This document shows positions 54,221 to 64,000 of a stretch of 64,000 nucleotides of DNA, piece by piece; position 1 is the first letter of the stretch; each line of letters begins with the position of its first letter. This stretch comes from Selaginella moellendorffii (taxonomy: Eukaryota > Streptophyta > Lycopodiopsida > Selaginellales > Selaginellaceae). Where the stretch lies: positions 240,447-304,446 of the forward strand of contig NW_003314389.1 in the NCBI RefSeq assembly GCF_000143415.4, written 5' to 3'. The notes below the pieces were generated by a model. The model was not told the origin of the DNA, did not search any database, and was given only the letters and a program-made list of their open reading frames with translations. The translations under genes were made by a program, and so were the position numbers.

Positions 54221-55634
54221 TATGCCATTGCTCAACTTCACAAATTGATACTTTAATTGAACTTTGCATAAGTACATAGAGTTCTGCCTTGCAGAAATTC
54301 CTCCACTTGATCTCGGGCGTTTGCTAGGTTCTACTCTGGTTCCTATGTTGCTTCGTAGTGTGGAAATCCTTTCCACTTCACATGGAACTCTCTCACCTCG
54401 CGTCTTTGTCGCTTGCTCTTTCATGCATTGAGGATGGCCTCGACTTTGTATTCCTCTTCCCCTTGGATAACCTCAGGTAAAGGTCTTACTTGGTCCTTGC
54501 GAAGGGGATCCTCAAAGTACGGCTGGAGTAAGTTCACATGGAACACTAGGTGCATCTTCCCCATCTCTCGAGGAAGTCGAAGACGGTAAGCCACTTTACC
54601 GATTTGTGCCTCAATCTCGTAAGGCCTCGCAAACCTGCTTAAGGAACTCAAGATCAATTCATTTATAGGAATACATGCATTTTTACCTTTGGGTCAACTT
54701 CCGGCTGATCCCACTTGGTAACCTGAGGTTCTTGGTGTTTAGCCACACCTTCTCCCTAGCTTGGAACTCTACGTCCCGGCGCTTTTGGTTCGCGTACTTG
54801 GTTTGCCTTTGTTGAGCCCGTTCCAAGGAATCCTTCACTAGATTCCAAACGTTGAGTCTTTCTGCCATGAATGCCTCCATTGTGGGTAACTCTCCATGAT
54901 ACTCGGCCACGCCGAGTTCCACAGGACCTTCAATAGCTCGCCCATTGATGACTTCCCATGGACTCACCCCGATACTCGACTGTGGTGAGTTGTTATAACA
55001 CATTTCCACAAGTCCCAAATGACTTACCCAATCGGTCTGGCCTCCCGAGACATAGCATTGCAAATAATTCTCCAGCTGCCTACTCACCCTTTCCATTTGT
55101 CTGTTTGTCAAGAAGTGTTAGTGCCATCAAACTTGACTTAATACCCAATACTTGTGTGTGGATGATAGGCTGTGTTGAATTTCAACTTGGTGCGATACTG
55201 TTCTAGGAGAGTTCTCCAGAACCTATTGGTGAAGATCTTATCTCGATCTGAGATAATCTCTTCCGGCCTTCCCCGCACTCGAACCATTTGTTCGAAGAAT
55301 AGCTTCGCCACACCTTTCGCATCCACTTTCGTTGTGGTGGGTATGAAATGTGCCATTTTCGAAAATTGGTCCACCACCACGAATATCGCATCGAACCCCT
55401 TGCTTGGGGGGAGTCCCATGATGAAGTCCATCATAAAACATTTTCATGGACGATCTGGAATTGGGATGCTTTGTAACAAGCCGCCACTCACCTTAGTCAC
55501 GGCTTTGACCTGCTGACATATTGGACATGTTTTTATATAGTCTTGGACATCCTTAGCCATATCTGGCTAGTGATACTTCCTCTTGAATAAGCCCATCGTC
55601 TTGATTAGTTGGACAGCACCATTCGGTAAGAACG
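54221..55634 (-). pseudogene. Ty3/gypsy integrase (3' part of pol)
   Basis: From right to left: the H2C2 region end (TCPICQQVKAVTKVSGGLLQ region, 55440-55600), the integrase core (55138-55434: MDFIMGLPPSKGFDAI, FSKMAHFIPTTTK, EIISDRDKIFTNRFWR), a short disruption near 55110-55150 with stops, the C-terminal core (54683-55111: MCYNNSPQSSIGVSPWEV), and the chromovirus-like tail (54421-54657: YRLRLPREMGKMHLVFHVNLLQP). RT and RNase H are absent, because the sequence is replaced at about 55635 by a plus-strand gag. Confidence 0.85.
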
Positions 55635-55682
55635 TTGTATGCATGTTCAGTTACTGATAGAGGCATGCATGCAGCTAGCGGG

Positions 55683-58600
55683 ATGGTGAAGAGGAACCGT
55701 GCTAATGATGCTGAAACCTCTAGATGGGCGAATCGAGAGGAGGAAACTCCTGCTAGAGATGCTGCGGAAGAGGCTAAGGCAGAGTCAGAAGAGGAAGAGC
55801 CAGATGCTGTAGCGTTGCAACGTACAGCTCAGGAAGTGGAGATTGAGAATTTGCGAAGGGAAGTTCGCAAATTGAAGAAAGAGAACAAGAAGGGGAAGAA
55901 ATAAGTTGAGGCAGCTAAACTAGCTAAACCTAAGCAACCGGACTCCTCTTCAAGTTCTGAGGATGATGAAGTTCTGCAGCCACCCCCGGTTGCATGAGTT
56001 TCAAAGTTCAAGCCTCCAAAACCACCCAATTTTAGAGGCATGTGGGACTATCAAGTTTTGGAAGACTGGGTCTATGATAGCGGCAGACGTAGATGATCGT
56101 ACGAAAGTTGCGTGTGCGCAATCCTTTCTTACCAATCATGCCAAAACTTGGTGGCACTAGGTGTGTGCTGAAAAAGGGCAAACTAGAAGTTGGACCAAGA
56201 TGCGGTCTCGTATCCATAAGGAATACTTGCCGGATGATCTTGGTTTGACACTTTGTGCGGAGCTAGGACGGTTAAAGCAACGAGGGGACCTTATGCATTA
56301 CGTTAATGCGTTTTCTCAGAAGTGCATTATGATTGCAAATATGAGTGACGAAGATGCTCGGAGTTATTTTTTGGAGGGTTTAAGTTCATTTTCTCGCAAT
56401 GAGATTTTGAAGTTTAAGCCGAAGACATACCTGGAGTGTAAGGAGGCAGCGCAGCAAGTTGCCTTTAGTCACTCAATCATGGAACAATATTAGCAGTCGC
56501 ATGCTGGTAACTCGGATAAGAATAGAAATTCTGGGAATAAGCAAGGTGATTGGAAACAAAGGGTGGAAAGTAGGTACCGCCCTAGGGGCTCACAAGCTAC
56601 GATTAACAAAGGTGGTGGTGGTTGGAGACCACCAGCAGCTTCTTCTGGTCCTAGGCCCTTTGTTCCTCCTCCTGGTGGGTACAAGTAGTAGCAACCTGCA
56701 AAACCTGCTCCTAGCGGAATGGGTAGTGTGGGTCATTGCTTCCATTGTGGAGAGTCGGGACATAGGTCCTTGGAATGTCCCAACAAGCATAAAACAAGGT
56801 CTCGGGTTAATGTCATGAGGGATGATGGTGGTGGTGAAGCTGAAGGGGTTGACGAGTTGGTCAATATGGACTATGAGGAAGAAGAGGTGAGTAACTTTCG
56901 TTGCTTTCCTCAAGCTTTTCTTGTAGTTAATGCAAACACTGATCCGTTGATGTATCTGATAGGCTTTGTCCGAGGACACCAAATCCGAGTGATGATTGAC
57001 ACGGGAGCTACGCACAGCTTGATATCCGAAGACTTAGTTAAGTTGTTAGGATTGAATGTTGAGCAAATGTCGCCTATACACTTCCGGTTTGCGGAAGGTG
57101 GGCAAGTAGCCAGAAAGTTTGTGAGTGATGTTCCAATAAAGATATCCAAGTGGAAAGAAAGAGTGGACTTGGTAGTGTTGATGATACCAGATTTTCAGAT
57201 GGTGTTTGGTATGGATTTCTTCAACAAGTATATAAAAGGGATTTATGGTGCTGGACAAAGTCATATCACATTGAAGTCAGAAGGTCATCCTAATGTATCC
57301 TTTCATTTGCAAAAGCGTTCCTCAAAGGATTGGGATGCAAAGTTCCTGACTGCGAGGGCCGCTCAAAAAGCAGCTAAGAGGGGATGTTAGACCTTTTGGG
57401 TTCAAGTGATGGAAGCTGAGGGTGTTGGTGACTCAGTTCGAATCGGTGACAGGGTTGATCCTGTACCAAAGAGGATATTGGAGTTGTTGGCGAGGAATCA
57501 GGATATCTTCCCGAAGGATTTGCTGCCAGAGCTACCTCCTAGCCGTGAGGTTGATTATCAGATTGAGATTATTCCGGGTTCTAAACCACCTACGAAAGCT
57601 CCATATCCGTTGAACATAAAAAAAATGGCTGAACTCAAGAAGCAACTTACGGAGCTTCTTGACAAAGGTCATATCTGACCAAGCAAGTCACCTTATTGAG
57701 CGCCAGTCCTTTTTGTTATGAAAAAGGATGGAACCATGAGGATGTGTATTGACTATCGGGCACTCAACTAGATCACGGTTAAAAACAGTTATCCTTTGCC
57801 ATGCATTGATGACTTGTTTCACTAGCTCTTAAAGGCTAAGTATTTTATGTGACTTGATTTGCGGTCCGGGTATCATCAGATATGGGTGGCAAATCAGGAT
57901 GTGGAGAAGACAGCCTTTAAGACTTGGTACGGATCTTATGAGTTCCTTGTCATGCCATTCCGGTTATGCAATGCTCCAGCAACGTTCAGCACTATGATGG
58001 ATAGAATATTCGGAGATTATTTGGATGCATTTGTAGTCCTATATATTGACAATGTTCTAGTCTTTAGTGAAATGTTCGAGGATCATTTGAAACAGTTGGA
58101 GCTGGTGTTTCAGAAGTTGCGTGAACACAAACTGTATGCTAAGGAAAGTAAATGTGCTTTTGGTCAATTAAGCGTAAACTTTCTCGGACATGTAGTTGGT
58201 GGTGGCATGATTGAGGTCAATCCAAAGAAGGTGGAAGCGGTAAAGTCTTGGGAAGTCCCGACCACTGTATCAGATGTTCGTTCCTTTCTCGGTTTTGTGG
58301 GATACTATTGCAAGTTTGTCCGCAATTTTGCAAGAATTGCTCTTCCGTTGACTGAGTTGACGAAGAGTAGTATTCCGTTTCATTAGACACCAGCTTGTCA
58401 GCGTGCTTTTGTACGGTTGAAGGAGATCTTGACTATGGTTCCTATTCTCAGGATCCCAGATCTTGATAAACCCTTTGAAGTGCATTGTGATGCATCTGGC
58501 TATGCTATCGGTGCCGTGTTGTAGCAAGATTGTGACAAAGCAGTTGGTGTTACTCTAAGGCAACATGGTTGTCCCGTTGCATCCTATTCCAAGAAATTGG

Positions 58601-59728
58601 ATGAAACTCAAAGAAGATGGCCAACACATGAGAAAGAGATGTTTGCTATAGTGTCAGCCCTGGAACACTAGAGACACTATTTGGGTGGACATACCAAGGT
58701 TTATACAGATAATAACACACTAAGCTACTTTGCCATGCAGCCTAAGCTTACGCCGAAGCAGGCTCGTTGGCAAGAGAAGCTTGCTAGATATGATATTGAA
58801 ATCATATATAAACCTGGTAAAGACAATATTGTCCCAGATGCATTGAGTCGCCAGGCTTAGTTCCGGGCAATATCAGCAGTTAGTTCGGACTGGTTAGAAG
58901 ATGTTCGGGCTTCATATGGAAGTGATCCATTGGCGAAGGCAATCTTATGCCGTGCGGGGTTGTTGAAGCAAAGCCATGGTAGCGAAGCAGTAAAAGTTAC
59001 TAGTCGCACTAATGCAAAGCTTCACTTCTCAGTTCGGGATGGGCTTATATTCTATAAGCAAGAAAGATTGTATCTTCCCTCTAAGGATCTGCAACAGTTA
59101 TTTCTGCGAGAACATCATGATGTTCCAGTAGCGGGATATGGTGGGAAGCAAAAGATTCTGGCTTCATTGAAAAAGGGATTTTTCTAGTCTGGTATGGAAG
59201 GTGATGTAGCGGATTATATCCGTTCCTGCCCTATATGCTAGCAATGTAAGCGCAGAACTGAGAAGCAAGCTGGAAAGTTGCAGTGCATTCCAGCATCGGC
59301 ATGGCCATTTCAAAGTGTGACACTTGATTTCGTCACTTGTTTGCCGAAGTCTAAGGGTTATGATACTTTGATGGTAGTTGTGGATTGGTTATCAAAGATT
59401 GCACACTTCATTCCAACTGTGGGAACAGTAAATGTGAAACAAGTAGCAAAGCTCTTTTTCCATGAAGTAGTGCGAGTTCATGGTCTTCTTGAAGAAATGA
59501 TCTCAGATAGAGATTTGAGGTTTACGGGGAAGTTTTGGGGGACCCTGTTCTAGTTTTTTGGTGCTAAGTTGAAGTTTAGTACAGCTTATCATCCTCAAAC
59601 TGATGGGCAGACTGAACGCGTGAATGCTCAAGTTGAGGATTATCTGTAGTACTATGTCGCGGCAGACCAACGCAACTGGGTTGAGCATTTGGATACAGCA
59701 GAAATCTATTATAACAACACATGTCACT
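55683..59728 (+). pseudogene. Ty3/gypsy gag-pol, nearly colinear, killed by point stops
   Basis: Domains in order: charged gag N-terminus (from ATG 55683); gag core (TKVACAQSFLTNHAKTWWH to 56500); zinc knuckle CFHCGESGHRSLEC (about 56740); protease with IDTGATHSLIS (about 56995); RT (57700-58390, with YIDN instead of YIDD at about 58041); RNase H (58440-58860, VHCDASGYAIGAVL to PDALSRQ); H2C2 and integrase core (58930-59728, [47 protein letters not shown]). Only one frameshift (near 56080) but about 20 in-frame stops, 15 of them TAG. It is truncated at 59728, and no LTR is attached on either side. Confidence 0.9.
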
Positions 59729-61490
59729 CCCCCCTAAGAGCAAGCATAAAAATGCTTCCTTGGTTCCTTTAGTGAGTGTCCTCTTGTAGACACCAGGTTC
59801 AAATAGGAGTCTTTGCCTTGCATTGCCCTACCTTTAAATTATGGGATTCCACCCTAGATTATTCTCCTTACCACTAAGTTTCTACCTTATCCATGCAAGG
59901 TTACCACAAATTGATTGAACCAATCCATCCCGAAGATCATGTCAAATCCCACCATATCTAATACGGTAAAGTCTATGTCCATTAAGCATGTCCTTACTTT
60001 GACTTTAATGTGTCAAAGTACCTCATCGATGCTTTAGCCACATTGAACAAACTCTATAAACCTTGGTTCATCCAACCGCTACACTGTTAATCTAGCTTGC
60101 TAGAATATATCTGCATCCACAAAATTATTTGAAGCATCTATGTCAATAAAGGTCTTAACAAAGCTTCCTTAGAGCTTCTGTTAGAAGGCTAGTAGATGTC
60201 CTGAATAACTCTTTACCAAAGTTGCTTGTATAATGAGTAATTTTGAATTAGGGACTAGATCACGTACCTAAGTTTGAACTTCACTTGACTTAATGGCTAT
60301 ATTGATTTCTACCTTCTTCAAATAGGGACATTCTTTCAAGAAGTATCCCCATTCTACACAATTGAAACATATGTTGTTTCTTGCACTCTTCATTTTTTTA
60401 TTAGAGGGTTTGTCCCTTTTTACCTAAATCCCACTTGCTCTTTGGCCACCAGATCTATCTTTCAAAAACCCTAAGGACTCATTCCTAGAAAAACTCCTAA
60501 AATTCCTTTTATCATATGTCCCTCTTGGTTAGACTCCTTTGTTGAACATGGATATTAATTTTGTTGTGTTTGCCTTTCACAAGTTACCATTAAAATGCAC
60601 TATAATAGCTTCATCCAAAGCTTCCGTATAGTTAATTGGGTTCTAACGCATCACCTCGCCCTAAGCCCAGGTTTATAAGCTTCATATGAAGGCATGGAAC
60701 CTGTTTATATTGTCTATATTCGTGATAAAGATCCTCTTGGCTATAAACACATTCACATACTCTCGAATGGTTCTAGTGTGCTTCAGTCTACTCAATTCGT
60801 CCCTTAAATAGAGAGTAATATTCAGAGGCACATAAGTTACATGGATCTTCACTTTCATCACTTTCTAAGTGGCCACTAGTCCTTCGTTGGCCTCTGTTGT
60901 TCTCCACCAAGACTTAGTGTTATTTGCTAAGTATGGTTTTGCATATGGGATATTTTTCGAGCTTGGTAATCACAACACTCGAAAGTAGTCCTCCATATTG
61001 TAAAACCACTCCTCTACCAACTTATAGTCATTCACTCCCTTGAAGACTGATGAGGGCTTTGGTTTGTACTTAAGAATTTCTTGAGGGATTGATTCCACTT
61101 CAATTTATTCGACTTTATTCAGTTTTTCCTCAGTCCCTGCCAGAGGATCCATGCCTTCTACACTACCAACATTATTGTCTTTTGCTTTTTCTTTCGCTTC
61201 TTGTCACACTTTAACTTGCGAATAAGGGTCTCCAATAGGGCATTGGTCTGTGTTAATTGTCCTTCTAGAGCATTTAATTGAGCCTTGGATGACCAAACCT
61301 CATCACCAAACTCTTGTTTGCAGGTATCCTCATTTGCATCCTCATCATGCAAAGATTCCTCATTCATAGCTTTTTGTTTGATTGGAGGATGTATCTCTGC
61401 AGGATGTTCCATCTTTGCCTTGGTTCACTTATGCTTTACTTTAGCCATCTTTTAGTAATCTACCTCTATCCTTCACTAGAATTGACGAAA
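59729..61490 (-). pseudogene. Ty3/gypsy gag-protease remnant
   Basis: Gag starts near 61450 (MEHPAEIHPPIKQKAM at 61412; a helical segment with QTNALLETLIRKLK follows), runs through decayed gag, a zinc knuckle with the His changed to Tyr (CFNCVEWGYFLKEC, about 60320-60375), and the protease second motif (DMIFGMDWFNQF, about 59900-59950). It is cut at 59729. It serves as the uninterrupted reference for the insertion site of the 9.2-kb element. Confidence 0.75.
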
Positions 61491-61506
61491 AAACTCCAAT
61501 ACCAAA
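61491..61506 (-). other. Primer-binding site
   Basis: The minus strand reads TTTACA (LTR end) then ATTTGGTATTGGAG, resembling the tRNA-Met complement TGGTATCAGAG. This fixes the element's orientation and LTR 3' end at 61507. Confidence 0.6.
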
Positions 61507-61692
61507 TTGTAAACTATAAATCTTTCCTTTCCAATTTGCCAGCTTATCTCGTCTATTCAACCACCATTGCATTAGCTTTTGTTAAGTTCCCTTGGTAAGG
61601 TTCTTGTCTATTGTATTAGCTCCTATTTAGTTTTACTTGGTTTCAGTTACTCACTACATGAGCAACAAAGTGTTAGCCATCCATCCACGGAT
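61507..61692 (-). repeat. Gypsy 5' LTR, truncated
   Basis: Matches 44968-45155 and 42389-42575. It is interrupted at 61693 within CACGGATTC by the next repeat. Confidence 0.7.
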
Positions 61693-62060
61693 TCTAGTGC
61701 ACATGGTTTCACCCTTTATCCTATGATGATTTACCATAAGATAACCACGAAGTAGAACCTAAACCTTCTATATGCCATATGCTATATACCACTTGCTATA
61801 TGCCACGTGTCCAAGGACAATGGAGTCAATAAGTTTCATGACATTAAGCCACTAAATGAAGGAATAGAGCCAAACTCCTAACCATGGAGCTAAGGAGCAG
61901 AAAAATTGGAGCATAGAGCAACTCCTAAATGTATAGCCCAAGGAGGAAAGGGACAAGAGCATAGAGCAGTCCTACAGCATCCAACATCCTAATGCTAGAA
62001 CTAGGACACAAAATAGAGCCAAATCGAATCTAGTACTATTTCAGCATATTGATGGCCGGT
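61693..62060 (-). repeat. Fragment homologous to the end of the solo LTR at 11734
   Basis: TAGTGCACATGGTTTCACCC onward parallels 11734-12117. About 130 bases present in the solo LTR (12110-12230) are missing before the right-arm module begins. Confidence 0.7.
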
Positions 62061-63561
62061 TGTGAGACACAAAATCCATAGGCCCCAAAGTGGAGCTAGA
62101 AAGGGTGCCACGTGGTAGTGGCCGAAGCAAAAGCCAAACGAGTGTAACACGTTTGGACTAAAAGCTCTGACTTGGAGGGTCGAGAGCGGGAGTGGAACTC
62201 CCAACAAAGTGCTCAAGGAGCGAGCACGAGACAACCAATAAGCAAGGCTCCAAAATGGGACCCGAGATGGACCCGAGATGGACCAAGACGGAGTCCGAGA
62301 TGGAGTCCGAGATAGACCCGAGATGGAGTCCGAGATGGAGTCTAAGATGGACCGAGATGGAGTCCAAGGTGGAGTCTGAGATGGAGTCCGAGAAGGACCC
62401 GAGATGGAGTCCGAGGTCGAGACCGAGACCGGGACCGAGACCGAGGCCGGGACCAAGACTGAGACCGAGACCGGGACCGAGACCGAGACCGAGGCCGAGA
62501 CCGAGACCGAGGCCGAGACCGAGCCCGAGTCTGAGTCCGAGTCTGAGTCCAAGTTCGAGTCTGAGAGGGTGAAAGCCCAAAGCGTTGGTCTCCCAGACCC
62601 TGGGGGGTTTGGTGAGCTCCAAAAGTATAGTAACGGGGAGGACTGCAATGGAGCCAGTTTGGCTAGGAAAGGCCAGTTTGGCCCAGGAAGGCTAGACCTA
62701 GTGTTGGGTGATGAACTGACCACTGGGAAGTCCAAGACTAGAGTGAATACGGACCAACAAGCAGGGTAGCTTGGTGAAGTGTTCAAGAGCCGGCTCTAGT
62801 TCCCCGGGGAGATCGACTGACCGATGCTCCCAGTCCAAGTGTGGGTGGCACTACCTACTTGGATACCAGGCGTGGCTCAACGGAACCTCGCTCTAAGCCC
62901 ATGGCTAGAGCACCCAAAGGCGGAAGGCGGGGAGAGTACCCGAGTGGCTCGTGTAAGGCCACAGTGTTCTGAAGTGTTGTCCCAAAGTCCCAGACTGTGG
63001 AAAGGAAAAGAAGCAATCCTTTGGTGTGGTGGCCAAGGATACAGTCATGTGGTGAGGAAGTCCTAGAGGACCATAGGACTTAGTGGTCAAGCCTGTGGGC
63101 CTTGATCCAATGGCAGTGTTGGCAAACTCGTCCAAGGGCAAAAAGGGACTTAGTGGGGACAAACAGAGGGATATTGGGGAAGGCTGTTCCCCTTGTCGGT
63201 GGGCATCCTAAGGATGCTAAGGAGTGGATCTGGGATGACCACTCACGGATGGTTGGCCCAGTCTTGGAGAGACAAGACTGTGTTACAAGTGGTATTGGAT
63301 TACCAGTGCGGCAAAGTTGAATGGGCATAGCCTTAGCGTAATAGGCTGCTATGTCGGTGGTACCTTTGAGTGTCGGTCATGAGATCGGACACGTGGAGCA
63401 CTTGGACCAGGTGCAAGGGTGGAGTGGCATGGATGCCATTCTTGGGGCTAGCAAGTCCAAAGTCCTGAATTGGACTTATGGAGGTTGTGAATGAGACTCC
63501 TCCAAGTGGTCGGAGGTGTGGTTAAGTGACTAAAGTAGAATGGAAGATTTAGTCACTTACA
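62061..63561 (-). repeat. LTR-type repeat copy (minus), 1.5 kb
   Basis: The minus strand runs from TGTAAGTGACTAAATCTTCC (63561) to TGTGTCTCACA (62061), with the array at 62255-62570. Left arm, array and right arm are all present. Flanks CCGGT and CTCTT do not match, so no target duplication. Confidence 0.75.
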
Positions 63562-64000
63562 CTCTTCTAAGGCTACCTTCCTTAGTTCCCCTTCTAGAAC
63601 ATACACCCTCGTTTGCTTGTAATAGATGAGTCCATTGTGTTCCGCATAGCCCGTTTTCTCTTCTGTTGGCAGCTCACCTCTCTGGTGAGCTTCCCGTGCC
63701 TCTAGATTCCTCAGCAACACTTCTTGTGCTAGACCATCGTTCTTATATGCTGTCCGCACATCATCCCAGAAGGTTGCTATTGCGCTGGATATCGCCAACC
63801 TCAAGCTCGCTTTTCGACTTAGCGCATCCGCCACGATGTTGCTCTTCCTAGGCTTGTATAGAATCTCGCAATCAAACTCGACCAAGGCATTGGCCCACCG
63901 ACCTTGTTTCCCTCTCAGGTCGGGCTATGACAAGAAGTGTTTTGTTACCACATTGTCCATATAAACCTTGAAGTGTCTCCCAAGGTAGTGTCGCCACTCC
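63562..64000 (-). pseudogene. Ty3/gypsy RNase H / integrase N-terminus fragment
   Basis: The right-hand part reads the RNase H C-terminus (VEFDCEILYKPRKSNIVADALSRKA); the left-hand part is the linker and start of the integrase zinc region (GLIYYKQTRVYVLEGELRKVALEE). It abuts the LTR-type repeat without polypurine tract or LTR, so it is a truncated or interrupted pol. It continues past the right edge of the window. Confidence 0.85.

Noticed and set aside
55683-59728. TAG read as an amino acid (recoded stop) in gag-pol
   Set aside because: The host genes here (pyruvate kinase, dynein chain) contain no in-frame TAG. TAGs fall at Gln and Trp positions, and other losses such as YIDN accompany them. 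Decay explains it better.
1-64000. tRNA or rRNA genes
   Set aside because: No cloverleaf or rRNA segment was recognised. The stretches resembling tRNA complements are retrotransposon primer-binding sites.

Overview
The window looks like nuclear DNA of a vascular land plant with flagellated sperm, most likely a lycophyte such as Selaginella. This is inferred from three things: introns of only about 34-57 bases in every intact gene, an axonemal dynein intermediate-chain gene (flowering plants have lost these), and a TTTAGGG-type telomere motif. Only three non-transposon genes look intact: a coiled-coil protein (20055-20882, minus), a cytosolic-type pyruvate kinase (21115-22744, plus, 3 exons) and a DNAI3/WDR63-like dynein chain (25051-28227, plus, 17 exons). 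The first two are head to head across a 232-base intergenic region. A fold-back element (22951-23740) lies downstream of the kinase. Almost everything else is transposon DNA or AT-rich spacer.

Layout. 1-2300: minus-strand Ty3/gypsy gag-protease-RT remnant and LTR. 4360-9157: large LTR-type repeats carrying a CTCGGACTC minisatellite, plus a spacer module. 9782-13975: minus-strand gypsy pol with a 178-base LTR, split by a solo LTR (11734-13429). 13976-20054: AT-rich DNA with one ARP3-like exon relic. 20055-28227: the host genes. 28481-29760: a plus-strand gypsy gag remnant. 30858-44313: one minus-strand gypsy element whose protease region is split by a 9.2-kb terminal-inverted-repeat insertion (32493-41725). 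44314-55634: nested LTR-type repeats, an assembly gap (46131-46526) and pol remnants. 55683-59728: a nearly colinear gypsy gag-pol riddled with TAG stops. 59729-64000: further minus-strand gypsy and LTR remnants.

The most interesting object is the 9.2-kb insertion. It has perfect 22-base terminal inverted repeats. Its two flanks join into one retrotransposon protease region when compared with the related copy near 59.8-60.0 kb. On the minus strand it carries an FCP1/HAD-type protein, a multi-exon charged protein and a broken ParB-like protein. On the plus strand it carries a small protein and a transposase-like protein with a DKxDQKKT motif. It also contains at least 14 copies of a 22-base palindrome (ATGGCATGAGG followed by its reverse complement), which I see nowhere else in the window. 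Two copies sit inside short spliced introns right next to the 3' splice site. I do not recognise the family.

The repeats show layered insertion: a solo LTR with a 5-base target duplication, a miniature retrotransposon (TRIM) with a target duplication and an empty-site paralogue, and stop codons dominated by CAG/TGG to TAG transitions, as expected from decay of methylated plant DNA.
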